A stretch of 64,000 nt of DNA from Dysgonomonas sp. Marseille-P4361 (GTDB taxonomy: Bacteria; Bacteroidota; Bacteroidia; Bacteroidales; Dysgonomonadaceae), in contig NZ_OPYL01000002.1 in the NCBI RefSeq assembly GCF_900343125.1, positions 62,001-126,000 of the forward strand. Reading direction: 5' to 3'. The position numbers and the translations under genes are program-made. Shown here piece by piece: positions 1 through 8,578 of this stretch. The first letter of the stretch is position 1; every line of letters begins with the position of its first letter. Below the pieces are notes generated by a model. That model saw nothing but the letters and a program-made list of their open reading frames with translations, did no database searches and was not told the DNA's origin.

Positions 1-409
1 GTATTTGGATGCTCTGCAGCGAGTTAGATAAGTCGGGCAGATTGACCCAATATACTTCCTGAGTTTCCGGATTGTTGAGTGGCATTCCGTTTAGCGTAAT
101 ATTGATACGGTTAGCATCTGTGCCCCTTATTCTGAAGCTGGTGTTCCCTATGCCTGTCCCGCCCTCGGTATAAGCAACGACCGAAGGTAATGTTTGTAAA
201 ATAGATGGAATGTTTTTAGCTGCGTTTTCTTTTTTAAGATCAGCTTCGCTCAGATTGGAGTAGGCTATCGGAGCCTTGCTTGTAGCACGTGTAGCCGAAA
301 CGGTTACTTCTTCGAGTTTGACCAATTTAAGGCTGTCAGCCTTGTGTTGAGAATACATTGCCGTACAGTAGAACAATGTAATAAGGATTGTGAATAAAAC
401 CTTTTTCAT
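1..409 (-). CDS. TonB-dependent outer-membrane receptor, N-terminal part (probable thiamine receptor)
   Basis: Only the first 136 codons lie in the window; the gene continues beyond the left edge. The start is an ATG at 407-409 giving a signal peptide (about residues 1-20, ending near SQ), then a TonB-box-like segment EEVTVSATR and a plug domain with the typical FRIRGTDANRI and LNGMPLNNPE stretches. There is no CarboxypepD-like N-terminal extension, so it resembles BtuB-type rather than SusC-type receptors. A TPP riboswitch lies in its leader. Thiamine-regulated outer-membrane receptors are known in Bacteroidota, so the likely job is TonB-driven import of thiamine or a precursor across the outer membrane. 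The receptor class is seen; the substrate is inferred from the riboswitch. Confidence 0.88.
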   Translation of the reverse strand, partial: MKKVLFTILITLFYCTAMYSQHKADSLKLVKLEEVTVSATRATSKAPIAYSNLSEADLKKENAAKNIPSILQTLPSVVAYTEGGTGIGNTSFRIRGTDANRINITLNGMPLNNPETQEVYWVNLPDLSNSLQSIQI

Positions 410-535
410 TTAAGTAATAAACTATTTCGTACAATGACAAACAATGGTCATTATACAGTTGTTAAACAAAAAAGGGGTTTTTGATAAGAAATTTCCCGAA
501 ATGAAAATATATGCTTGCGCGCGATTTGCATAATT

Positions 536-614
536 TCTTTTCCCTACGCCGGCATTACCCGGATCAGGTTTAATGGGTGTGATCTCAGCCCGTTATATTA
601 AGGCACCCCTAAGA
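536..614 (-). ncRNA. TPP riboswitch (THI element)
   Basis: On the minus strand all conserved blocks of the thiamine pyrophosphate aptamer occur in order: GGGGTGCC, GGCTGAGA, ACCC, ACCTGATCCGGGTAATGCC and GCGTAGGGA. Helix P1 can form between TCTT (complement of 611-614) and AAGA (complement of 536-539). It sits just downstream of a TAnnTTTG promoter and 126 bases before the receptor start. Binding of TPP should reduce receptor expression. A competing stem is possible between the 3' P1 strand (532-539) and 486-493, a candidate expression platform. Confidence 0.96.
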
Positions 615-621
615 CTTGGGA

Positions 622-629
622 CAAAGGTA
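622..629 (-). promoter_or_regulatory. Promoter -7 element TACCTTTG for the TPP-controlled receptor
   Basis: The minus strand reads TACCTTTG, a perfect match to the Bacteroidota TAnnTTTG element. It lies about 8 bases upstream of the riboswitch, so transcription would start almost exactly at the aptamer. Confidence 0.8.
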
Positions 630-745
630 ATAGTTCATTTTGATAAATAGAGGGATATTGTTTATAAATTTTTTCTATATCTTCGGGGTCTGATGTTACA
701 AATGCAGAAATTTTTAGTCATATAGATTATAAACTAAATTAATTA

Positions 746-753
746 TACCTTTG
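746..753 (+). promoter_or_regulatory. Promoter -7 element TACCTTTG before the lipoprotein/helicase operon
   Basis: Perfect TAnnTTTG match. The expected transcription start is near 760, so the ATG at 766 would have a leader of only about 6 bases and the ATG at 775 about 15. This favours 775 as the translation start. Confidence 0.7.
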
Positions 754-765
754 CACTTATAAAAA

Positions 766-1338
766 ATGAATAGTATGAAAAATTATAAAAATAAACTTTT
801 AGCTACTCTCTTAGCTGTATTTACTTTATTCTCGTTTACATCTTGTGAAACAGATGATTGGTTTAGAGGAGATTATGGATTTAGTACATCTGAATTTGAA
901 GTCCCTCCATATACAGACAATAGAGGCACTTTCAGCCTTTTGGTTGATCTTTATGATACAGATATAAGAGGTTATGATGCTCGCATTGATTACTTAAATG
1001 ATTTTGATATATATAATAGTTGGTTAACTATTTATAGTAAAAAATCTTTTAGAGAAGGTGACCAAATTGATGTTTATTTAGAGTCAAATGGTATCGGTCG
1101 TTATAAAGCAACATTGAGAGTAGATTATAGAGGTGAAGCATATATTGATGGTGGATATGATCCTAATTTACGTAATTTTATGTATCGATTCACTGACAAG
1201 CTATTGGCTAATGGTAGAGCACAACTTCATATCTATGGAGAATTGTATGACCATAGAGGATATCCAATCAATCAGAGCTTACCATTCGATGTAACCCTCG
1301 AAAATAGTTTAGACTTATTGATAGGAGGTCGCAGATAA
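766..1338 (+). CDS. Lipoprotein of unknown function
   Basis: A 190-residue exported protein with a hydrophobic signal and a lipobox FTSC (Cys27 from the first Met), so it should be lipid-anchored. The second in-frame ATG at 775 gives a more usual signal peptide and fits the promoter position better. The mature part is rich in Tyr, Asp and Gly and looks beta-rich; I recognise no family. Its stop is 2 bases before the start of the helicase gene, so the two are almost surely cotranscribed, an unusual pairing of an envelope protein with a DNA enzyme. Base composition looks more AT-rich than the helicase gene. Confidence 0.75.
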   Translation: MNSMKNYKNKLLATLLAVFTLFSFTSCETDDWFRGDYGFSTSEFEVPPYTDNRGTFSLLVDLYDTDIRGYDARIDYLNDFDIYNSWLTIYSKKSFREGDQIDVYLESNGIGRYKATLRVDYRGEAYIDGGYDPNLRNFMYRFTDKLLANGRAQLHIYGELYDHRGYPINQSLPFDVTLENSLDLLIGGRR

Positions 1339-1340
1339 AT

Positions 1341-4300
1341 ATGTCTGTTGATGATAAAATTATCTCTGACTATCTTTTCGAGATACAGTCTATAGATCAG
1401 TCAAACTTATCATTACGAAATAAATACATCCGTTTGAAACGGATATTAGAGCGAAGCTGCAAAGAACTCACAGAAGGTGACTCTTTGCAGTTTCCTTCTT
1501 TATTTTCGCGCATTGTCTTCATAGCCCAGCAATACGATTTGCCAAAAGCTATGGAATGGCAGCTGCAAAATGTGCGAATAAAAGCAGCATTCTTGTTGCG
1601 AAACGAACAGAATCTTGTTTCTCCAGATCAGTATCAGCGTGCAAAAGATGTGCTGGAGGGGTTCTTCTTTTTCCTAAAAGGAGACCAATCGAAAGAGCTA
1701 CCAAATGAAGAAGCTTTACCTAAGTCTGATTCGCTCTTTTGGGAAAAGATACGTGTCGAGGTAGAGGAGGTCGATAAGGAGAAAGAACTTATCCTTTGTC
1801 GTTGCGAGCTGTTTCCCGACGAGGAGATAAAAGTAAAGTATAATGTTGAGGATGTGAATAGTGCCTTCAACGATACAGTGCATCACTTGTGGCAAGGCGC
1901 ACAGTTGAACCTTATAGATGTAAAGGTCGGCAAAGAGGGTGTTTTTGTTCCTAAAATAGTCGTTTTAGAACCCGATTATCTGATCGATGCATCGTCTATT
2001 GCCGAGTGTTTTCAGTCCTACGGAAGCTCGCATTATCATTATCTCCGTCGCAAGCTGGAACCAAATACAAGCAGCAAGCATATTTTGCTGGGAAATCTGG
2101 CTAATTTTTTTCTCGATGAATTGATTTATGCAGACGATATAGATAACCTTACTTTCAAGGAGGTTTTTATGAAATCGTTTCAGTTTATGCCATTCGAATA
2201 CGCTTCGTGTGCAGATATCGCCGAAAATTCGGACTTTAAAGAATTTATGACGAAGACTGAAAGTCAGTTTCGGAATATCAAGAGAGTGGTACAGAACGAC
2301 TTGCAAGTCAATAATTTTGATGCGTCCTTGTGTCTTTTAGAACCATCGTTCTTTTGTGAAAAATATGGTTTTCAGGGACGACTCGACTTGTTGCAGTTGC
2401 CTAGTGACGAAAGACAAGACAGCCGTATCATTGAGTTAAAATCGGGTAAGACACCTTTTCCTCAGGATGATGCTACTAGGATAGCGTCTAACCATGTGAC
2501 GCAAACGGCCGTTTATCGGCTGATGATTCAGACAGTATTCAATACCAATATCAGGCATATTTATCCATATATACTCTATTCATCGGCAGAAAATAAAGGC
2601 GAGAACCTCCGTTATTCAGCAGGTTTTCAGCGTCTGGAAAAAGAAATTATCAACACGCGCAATCTGATTGTTGCTGTCGAACGCAATTTGTATGCAGGGG
2701 ATGTAGTGGCTGTAGAAACTATTTTTGACCAACTATTCAATTTTGACAACTATGGGCGAGTGCCCCAGTTCTTTACAGATAAGCTAGTCGCTATAAAAAA
2801 AGTGCTTGATTCGGCTACATCACTAGAGAAAGCTTACTTTTACCGCTATGTAAGTTTTATCAGCAGGGAGTTGTATTTGCAGAAGACGGGGGATGAAAGT
2901 TACGATTCGTCGATGAGTATTTCAGCCTTGTGGAATACTGCTTTTGCCGAACGGAAAGAAGCCTTGGAGTTGATAGAGAATCTAAGCATTCGCCAGATTG
3001 ACGATAGCGGGAGAGGAATGGTTATTTACTTCGACCGAAAAGACACACTGGAATGTGTAAACTTCAGAGAGGGAGAAATTTGTATTCTCTATCCTCGCCA
3101 ATTGGAAGATGATTCGGTGTTGACCAATCAGATACTGAAAGGAACGGTTGTAGAGGTTTCTGCCAATCAGGTTGTCCTTCGATTCAGGTATAAACAGCGG
3201 AATAAACAGTTCTTTGATAGATATAAATATTGGGCTGTAGAGCACGACAAACTGGATCATGGATATAATGCCATGTTCAAGAGTTTGTTTGCTTTTCTTT
3301 CCGCTTCGGTAGATAAAAAAGAATTGATATTAGGCTTGCGAGAGCCACTATCTTCGTTGCCCTCAATACAAGAGGAAGCAGAAACCAAAGAAGAAAAACA
3401 AAAGCAGGTAATAGATAAAGCCACTGCCGCTGATGATTATTTTCTCATAGTTGGTCCTCCGGGAACGGGCAAAACTTCAATTTTTGCAAAACAACTTATA
3501 GAGCGTTTTTACTCGGATGAAAAAGCCAATATTTTGGTAATGGCTTATACCAACAGGGCTGTTGATGAACTTTGCAGTGCTATAAGTGCAGCCTTCGGAG
3601 AAGAGGAAACTAGATGCGATAAGTATATCCGCATCGGCTCCGAACTCTCGTGTGGAGAAGCTTCTCGTCATCGCTTGTTACAAAACCTTTCGGGCAATGT
3701 GGAGAGTAGGAGAGACTTGCTGCAATTTATAAAAGATACCCGCATCTTTGTAGGGACACTGGCTTCTATAGTAGGTAAGCCGGAATTGTTTGAACTGAAA
3801 AAGTTTAATGTAGCTATCATCGATGAGGCATCGCAGATATTAGAACCTCAGATAGTGGGACTACTTCCTCACTTCGACAAATTTATAATGATTGGCGACC
3901 ATAAGCAGCTGTCAACAATTACGTTGCAAGACGAAACAAAATCTAAGGTAACTGAGTCTAATCTGAATGGGATAGAATTATATGATTGCAGAGAATCGTT
4001 GTTCGAGCGTCTGTTCCGTATTTGCCAACAAAACAAGTGGACACATGCATATGATACATTGACCTATCACGGACGTATGCACAAAGATATAGCCCGCTTG
4101 GTGAATGATATATTTTATGACGGCGAGCTGAAAGTGGCAACTGAAAGGCAGTCAGAGCAGTTGGATTTTGTGGCTTTTGATGAGGCAGACAGATTGCAAC
4201 AAATGGTTGCGACGTCTCGTGTCCGATTTATTCCGGTAAGGAATGCCGATTATACGAATGTGTCGGACAAAATAAATAATGAAGAAGCGGATACTGTGGT

Positions 4301-4709
4301 TGCTCTGGTCAAAGCGCAGATAGAAGTTTATAATAAAAACGGAAAAGTGTTTGATCCGCAAAAGTCGTTAGGAATAATAACCCCTTATCGCAATCAGATA
4401 GCAACAATAAAACACAAGCTAGAAGAAGCAGGAGTTCCCGAATTTGAAAAAATAATGATCGATACGGTCGAACGCTTTCAAGGTAGTCAACGAGATACGA
4501 TTATCCTCTCTTTCTGTTTCAATAAACCCTATCAGCTCTATGCTTTTTGTAATCTGAACAGAGAAAAAACTGTCGATCGTAAGCTGAATGTTGCTCTGAC
4601 TCGTGCCAGAGAACAATTGATAATAGTGGGTAATGATTATATCTTGCGACAACATCCTATCTATCGTAACCTGTTGGAGCAGACAGAAAGGATAAAGAAG
4701 AGTATTTGA
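1341..4709 (+). CDS. Dna2-like superfamily 1 helicase with RecB/Cas4-type nuclease domain
   Basis: The 1122-residue protein combines a PD-(D/E)XK nuclease in the middle (GRLD Asp349, ELK Glu365/Lys367, QTAVY Gln388/Tyr392, the RecB-type QxxxY motif) with a C-terminal SF1B helicase: Walker A GPPGTGKT with Lys711, Walker B DEAS at Asp828/Glu829, and motif VI NVALTRARE near residue 1082. The Cys clusters that bind Fe-S in Dna2 or Cas4 are not evident after QxxxY. Expected activity is ATP-driven unwinding with nuclease processing of DNA ends in the cytoplasm. It follows the lipoprotein gene by 2 bases. A role in repair is the family expectation; a defence role cannot be excluded but nothing nearby supports it. 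Confidence 0.9.
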   Translation: MSVDDKIISDYLFEIQSIDQSNLSLRNKYIRLKRILERSCKELTEGDSLQFPSLFSRIVFIAQQYDLPKAMEWQLQNVRIKAAFLLRNEQNLVSPDQYQRAKDVLEGFFFFLKGDQSKELPNEEALPKSDSLFWEKIRVEVEEVDKEKELILCRCELFPDEEIKVKYNVEDVNSAFNDTVHHLWQGAQLNLIDVKVGKEGVFVPKIVVLEPDYLIDASSIAECFQSYGSSHYHYLRRKLEPNTSSKHILLGNLANFFLDELIYADDIDNLTFKEVFMKSFQFMPFEYASCADIAENSDFKEFMTKTESQFRNIKRVVQNDLQVNNFDASLCLLEPSFFCEKYGFQGRLDLLQLPSDERQDSRIIELKSGKTPFPQDDATRIASNHVTQTAVYRLMIQTVFNTNIRHIYPYILYSSAENKGENLRYSAGFQRLEKEIINTRNLIVAVERNLYAGDVVAVETIFDQLFNFDNYGRVPQFFTDKLVAIKKVLDSATSLEKAYFYRYVSFISRELYLQKTGDESYDSSMSISALWNTAFAERKEALELIENLSIRQIDDSGRGMVIYFDRKDTLECVNFREGEICILYPRQLEDDSVLTNQILKGTVVEVSANQVVLRFRYKQRNKQFFDRYKYWAVEHDKLDHGYNAMFKSLFAFLSASVDKKELILGLREPLSSLPSIQEEAETKEEKQKQVIDKATAADDYFLIVGPPGTGKTSIFAKQLIERFYSDEKANILVMAYTNRAVDELCSAISAAFGEEETRCDKYIRIGSELSCGEASRHRLLQNLSGNVESRRDLLQFIKDTRIFVGTLASIVGKPELFELKKFNVAIIDEASQILEPQIVGLLPHFDKFIMIGDHKQLSTITLQDETKSKVTESNLNGIELYDCRESLFERLFRICQQNKWTHAYDTLTYHGRMHKDIARLVNDIFYDGELKVATERQSEQLDFVAFDEADRLQQMVATSRVRFIPVRNADYTNVSDKINNEEADTVVALVKAQIEVYNKNGKVFDPQKSLGIITPYRNQIATIKHKLEEAGVPEFEKIMIDTVERFQGSQRDTIILSFCFNKPYQLYAFCNLNREKTVDRKLNVALTRAREQLIIVGNDYILRQHPIYRNLLEQTERIKKSI

Positions 4710-4729
4710 AAGTTGCAAAAAAGAGTTTT

Positions 4730-5530
4730 TTACTTCTCGCTATCAGTCAACTTCTCTTTTGTAGCTTTGACACTTATTTCTAGTTCTTCTTTTAATTCAG
4801 AGTCGGAAGCATTTTCGATCAGTTCAAAAGAACTTTCGTAGCTTTCCAATGCCTCTTGGTAACGTTCCATTTCGTAATAAGTATTGCCTCTGTTGAAGTA
4901 AGCTATGGGTGAGCCTTCCAGTTCGATGGCTTTGTCAAAATCTTCGATTGCCTCTTCGTAATGCTCCAGTTTTTCGTGCACCAGTCCGCGATTGTTATAT
5001 GCGCTGGCAAAGTCGGGAATTAGTTCAATGGTTTTATCCAGATCTTGCAGGGCTTTTTCATACATCCCTCTGTTGCTATAGATAGAACCACGATTGTAAA
5101 ATACCATACCATCCGTATCGTCCAGTTCTATCACTTTCGTACACGAGTTAAGGGTTTGTATCTCGTCACCGCTACGGTAATGTATTGTAGCCAGATGCAT
5201 ATGGGCTTTAGCCAACACCTTTTTCTGCCAGTCCTCGTCTTTTTTATATTTTTCGTCATCCTCTATTCTGGCAATGAGCATATTTAGCATGTTGATCTTT
5301 TGTTCTGCTGTGTCAAACTTACTTAGAGCTATGGCTATATCATTGTTGAATTTTACGAGGCTTTTCTCACCTTTTTTCTTCCTTCTGGCAATGAGGAAAA
5401 ACATTAGCCCAAAGAGGATAAACATCAAAACAAAAAGAGCGATGATGCCTGCAAAGCCGATCTCCATTATTCTAGAAGTACAAGATGTGAATAACAAAAG
5501 TGGAAATGGGAGGATATAATAGTATTTCAT
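4730..5530 (-). CDS. Membrane-anchored TPR protein
   Basis: 266 residues. The N-terminus has a short hydrophobic stretch ending in a possible lipobox FTSC (Cys17), followed directly by a transmembrane helix (about 24-46) and a basic cluster ARRKKKGEK. The rest carries about four TPR units (about 100-245) with typical spacing, such as YNRGSIYSNRGMYEKAL and YNNRGLVHEKLEHYEEAI. An alternative start at Met22 would drop the lipobox-like part and leave a single N-terminal anchor with the TPRs in the cytoplasm. A TAnnTTTG element at 5559-5566 supports the longer start. TPRs suggest a scaffolding role; partners are unknown. It converges with the helicase gene. Confidence 0.8.
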   Translation of the reverse strand: MKYYYILPFPLLLFTSCTSRIMEIGFAGIIALFVLMFILFGLMFFLIARRKKKGEKSLVKFNNDIAIALSKFDTAEQKINMLNMLIARIEDDEKYKKDEDWQKKVLAKAHMHLATIHYRSGDEIQTLNSCTKVIELDDTDGMVFYNRGSIYSNRGMYEKALQDLDKTIELIPDFASAYNNRGLVHEKLEHYEEAIEDFDKAIELEGSPIAYFNRGNTYYEMERYQEALESYESSFELIENASDSELKEELEISVKATKEKLTDSEK

Positions 5531-5558
5531 GATAACGATATGCTAGTTTTACTTACTA

Positions 5559-5566
5559 CAAAAGTA
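5559..5566 (-). promoter_or_regulatory. Promoter -7 element TACTTTTG for the TPR gene
   Basis: Perfect TAnnTTTG on the minus strand, 29 bases upstream of the TPR gene start. Confidence 0.65.
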
Positions 5567-5572
5567 TGAAAA

Positions 5573-6484
5573 TCATTTTACAGTGTCGATATACATCTTT
5601 ATGAAAGTCCTTACTTTGTCTATATAGTGAGGCTGAGTTCTGTTCTTGTCGTATGCAAGATAGATGGTGTTGGTTGCTGGGCTATTTCCCTTCCATAATA
5701 CTTTGATCAAACCTTTTTGTAACTGTCTTCCTGCAATAAGGTCGGATGTAATAGCCAGCCGGTCGCTATTGGCTACAGCTTTCAAGATAGCATCATTGTC
5801 GGGTATTGTAGCCTGTAGTTTCAGGATAGGTCTTTTCTTGAAATTTTCTCTCCAAAACCTTCTGATCAAAGCCAGATCGCTACTGTATGCAAACCAATGT
5901 CGTTTCTTGAGCCATTGTTCTATTTTGGTAATATTGTCCTCTGTTGCAAGTTTGTCAAATTCGCTTGTATCGAGATTTGGATTGCAAACAACCATAAACG
6001 ATTCGGTGAACAAAGGCTCGTAGGTGATAGAATCTTCCTGCTTATTCTTCTTGGTGATGATGGCCACGTCGAGCTCGTGATTCAATAATTTTTCTATCAG
6101 TACGTCGGCCAGTCCGTATTCTACATTTAATAACAGATCGGGATGTGATCCCATATGTTCGGCCAGGTAGTTGTTGAATACCTCGGATGGAGTTCCCAAC
6201 TGTATGCTGGGAGCCTTGTTGACTACCGTTCTTTTAAATTCGGACTCTACCCGTTCCAGATTGTCCATCGATTCTACGATCTGTGTATAGAGCATCTTCC
6301 CGTACTCGGTTGGCATCATCTTTCGGGGCATTCTTATAAATAATTGTTGCCCGATATAACTCTCAAGAGAAGCTAGTTGTATACTCACATTCGGCTGAGA
6401 TATCATGAGTTCTTGTGCAGCTCTGGTCAGGGTCCCATATTGATATATAGCCTTAAAAGTTCTATACCATTCTAAATTTACCAT
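5573..6484 (-). CDS. LysR-family transcriptional regulator
   Basis: The N-terminal winged helix-turn-helix (FKAIYQYGTLTRAAQELM, then SQPNVSIQLASLE) is typical of LysR regulators, followed by a substrate-binding domain of about 210 residues; total length near 303 fits the family. I start it at the ATG complement 6482-6484 (MVNLEWYRTF) because the next upstream Met at 6508 lies inside the TAnnTTTG promoter element and adds eight residues not usual for LysR. It is divergent from the YceI lipoprotein gene with a 149-base shared region, the classical arrangement for a LysR regulator and its target; the effector is unknown. Confidence 0.92.
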   Translation of the reverse strand: MVNLEWYRTFKAIYQYGTLTRAAQELMISQPNVSIQLASLESYIGQQLFIRMPRKMMPTEYGKMLYTQIVESMDNLERVESEFKRTVVNKAPSIQLGTPSEVFNNYLAEHMGSHPDLLLNVEYGLADVLIEKLLNHELDVAIITKKNKQEDSITYEPLFTESFMVVCNPNLDTSEFDKLATEDNITKIEQWLKKRHWFAYSSDLALIRRFWRENFKKRPILKLQATIPDNDAILKAVANSDRLAITSDLIAGRQLQKGLIKVLWKGNSPATNTIYLAYDKNRTQPHYIDKVRTFIKMYIDTVK

Positions 6485-6507
6485 AGATCGTATTTTGTAA
6501 TAGTGCA

Positions 6508-6515
6508 CAAATCTA
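6508..6515 (-). promoter_or_regulatory. Promoter -7 element TAGATTTG for the LysR gene
   Basis: Perfect TAnnTTTG on the minus strand. It overlaps the upstream candidate start codon of the LysR gene and so decides for the internal start at 6484. Confidence 0.65.
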
Positions 6516-6633
6516 TAAATTTTTAAATAAATAGATATAAAAACATTAATGAATTAATAATTAAACAAAATGAATGCAATCATTGTTATAGAATCGTAAA
6601 TAAACAATATAAAACTAGAAACGATAAAAAATT

Positions 6634-7293
6634 ATGAAAAAGTATTTAATGATGTTATCCGCAGCTATGTTAATGTTTTCTTGCGGAGGAAATACACCTA
6701 AAAATAAAGTTGACGGAACAGATGCTGAGAAAGCAGCTTCGGGAGAAGGTCAAGAATTGGTAGTGGATACTCAGGCTTCGTCTATCTACTGGAAAGGATC
6801 TAAAGTAGGAGGAGAGCATGATGGTACAATCTCGTTGAAGAGTGGAAGCTTAGCTGTAAATGGAGAAGAAGTTGTATCAGGCTCGTTTGTTGTAGATATG
6901 AACTCGATTGTAAATAACGATCTGACTCAAAAAGAAATGAACGAGATGTTGGTAAATCACCTTAAGAGTGAAGATTTCTTCGATGTAGCTAAATATCCGG
7001 AAAGTTCATTTGCTGTAACTAAAATTGTTCCTGCCGAGGTTGCGACAGATAGTGTTACACATATGGTAAGCGGAAACTTCAAAATGAAAGATGCTGAAAA
7101 GAATATTACATTCGGAGCGAAGATTACGAAAGAAGGAAATGTGTACAAAGCTGTGACAGTACCATTTACAATAGATCGTACACAATGGGGAGTGCAATAT
7201 GGTTCGAAATCAATTTTCTCTGACTTGAAAGAAAATATTGTAAGCGACTTTATCGAACTTCAAATTACAATAGTAGCTACTGGAAAAGAATAA
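6634..7293 (+). CDS. YceI-family lipoprotein
   Basis: 219 residues with signal peptide and lipobox MFSC (Cys17). The mature part has the YceI lipocalin-like pattern: SSIYWKGSKVGGEHDGTISL at the start, LKSEDFFDVAKYPESSF in the middle, and VPFTIDRTQWGVQYGS near the end. YceI proteins bind long-chain isoprenoid or amphiphilic ligands in a beta barrel; members occur as periplasmic or lipid-anchored proteins. It is divergent from the LysR gene, suggesting regulated expression, and is followed by a strong hairpin terminator at 7318-7358. I do not see a perfect TAnnTTTG element upstream. Confidence 0.93.
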   Translation: MKKYLMMLSAAMLMFSCGGNTPKNKVDGTDAEKAASGEGQELVVDTQASSIYWKGSKVGGEHDGTISLKSGSLAVNGEEVVSGSFVVDMNSIVNNDLTQKEMNEMLVNHLKSEDFFDVAKYPESSFAVTKIVPAEVATDSVTHMVSGNFKMKDAEKNITFGAKITKEGNVYKAVTVPFTIDRTQWGVQYGSKSIFSDLKENIVSDFIELQITIVATGKE

Positions 7294-7317
7294 GGTTTAG
7301 TGAGTTTTTAAATAATA

Positions 7318-7358
7318 ATACCGCCTTACGAACAACTGTTTGTAAGGCGGTATTTCTT
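7318..7358. terminator. Hairpin terminator between yceI-like gene and the convergent gene
   Basis: Stem ATACCGCCTTAC paired with GTAAGGCGGTAT, followed by T-rich TTTCTTTT. It can serve the YceI gene and probably also the convergent gene ending at 7376. Confidence 0.9.
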
Positions 7359-7375
7359 TTGCCTTTAAATCTCAA

Positions 7376-8302
7376 TCAATTTGATTTGATAATCTTATCT
7401 CCGCTAAAGGTAAGTTTTCCCATAGGATATACCCATACTTCGTTTTTACCTTCTTTTTCTATTTCCGTGGGCTTTCCCCAAGCCAGCATGGTCATGTCTT
7501 TAGTCATGCCAGTGCGAATCTTGTTTTGCAATATCCGACGGAAGTTGTTAGAGTTATACTTTTTTGTCAATGCAGTAGCTTCTTCTGCAGTAAATACTTT
7601 TCTCATTCCTTCTGTTTCTTCCAAATGAGAGATAGGGATAGAAGTTCTGAGCCCCTGTTTGTTTTTCAGTACAACGGCGATTGCATTTTCTTTATTATCA
7701 ATAGTTACATCTATGCATTCCCATTGTTCGCCCGACTGAAAAACCAGAGCCGTTCCCGTGACTATATTGCGCGATGCTTTAAGTACATTGTCCGAAACAA
7801 CGTATTTCCTGCCATGTAGCAACTCTTTTTGTTTCTCCAGATAACCTCTGACCACAAATGGGAAAGTAAATTCAGCTTTCGTATCGTATCTGTAATAAAC
7901 AATGTCGCTAGAAGATAATTCTTGCAACTTTAGATAAAAAATATCTTGGTACTCTTCAGCCTCATTCACTTTTGGGTGCTCTATCACATCCAAAACATGG
8001 AAGTATTTACTTACCAAGTCTTCGTATCGTGAATTATAGTTGTTATTTGGTTTGTAAATGTTTTTCTCCTCATTCATTATATCATTATCTTCCTTGTAGT
8101 TGAGGATAAAACCGCTATAACCAAAAGAGTGCGAAGACTTACTTAAGCCTTTCAGGTAAAGTTCCTGCCCGTTATATGCCTTGGCGTTTTTACCAACGAA
8201 GTTAGCCAGACTGTCGTATTTTATCTCAGTATCGCCTTGCGCGTATGTATATGCGACACCACCCATCAGGAGTGCGATTGCTATTGTCAAAATCTTTTTC
8301 AT
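7376..8302 (-). CDS. Exported protein of unknown function with BamE/SmpA-like C-terminus
   Basis: 308 residues beginning with a clear signal peptide (MKKILTIAIALLMGG, cleavage near YAQ). The central part is not recognised. The last 45 or so residues, RTGMTKDMTMLAWGKPTEI through the closing strands WVYPMGKLTFSGDKI, resemble the small BamE/SmpA/OmlA fold, where GM-x5-LLG-x-P is followed by a tyrosine-rich strand. That C-terminal unit occurs as a stand-alone outer-membrane assembly factor and as a tail on other exported proteins; here it appears as a tail. It is convergent with the YceI gene and monocistronic. Function unknown. Confidence 0.75.
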   Translation of the reverse strand: MKKILTIAIALLMGGVAYTYAQGDTEIKYDSLANFVGKNAKAYNGQELYLKGLSKSSHSFGYSGFILNYKEDNDIMNEEKNIYKPNNNYNSRYEDLVSKYFHVLDVIEHPKVNEAEEYQDIFYLKLQELSSSDIVYYRYDTKAEFTFPFVVRGYLEKQKELLHGRKYVVSDNVLKASRNIVTGTALVFQSGEQWECIDVTIDNKENAIAVVLKNKQGLRTSIPISHLEETEGMRKVFTAEEATALTKKYNSNNFRRILQNKIRTGMTKDMTMLAWGKPTEIEKEGKNEVWVYPMGKLTFSGDKIIKSN

Positions 8303-8578
8303 AATAAATATTGTTTTGGCTGGTAAAAATACACAAATTGCTTAAACTTGCTATAGGTCGATCTTCGTAATGTTAAAAATGTAAGTGGGTGGTTTTGTTT
8401 ATTCGGCTTTATATTAGTGTGTTATACTGGGATTTGTTTGATTGTGAACAATACCAAAATATTGTTGGTATATATTAAGTAGCAGCTAAAAGGAGAAGAA
8501 TTTTTAAAGTAAAAAGAATCTGTAGCTGTTGTATAATCTAAATATTACTGCTTACTTTGTTATTCAAAGTATGATGAT

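Larger units (their letters stand above)
410..765. other. Divergent intergenic region with TPP leader and two promoters
   Basis: This 356-base gap holds the riboswitch leader on the minus strand (410-614), its promoter (622-629), and the promoter of the rightward lipoprotein gene (746-753). Positions 630-745 are AT-rich and I see no gene in them. Confidence 0.8.

Noticed and set aside
1965-2306. 113-codon minus-strand open frame inside the helicase gene
   Set aside because: Antisense to a strongly conserved coding region; no domain.
1341-4709. CRISPR-associated Cas4/helicase system
   Set aside because: No CRISPR repeats or other cas genes are nearby and the Fe-S cysteines of Cas4 are not seen.
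8540-8578. Promoter TTACTTTG before the 201-residue membrane protein gene
   Set aside because: It deviates from TAnnTTTG at the second base and has no clear -33 partner, so I did not list it.
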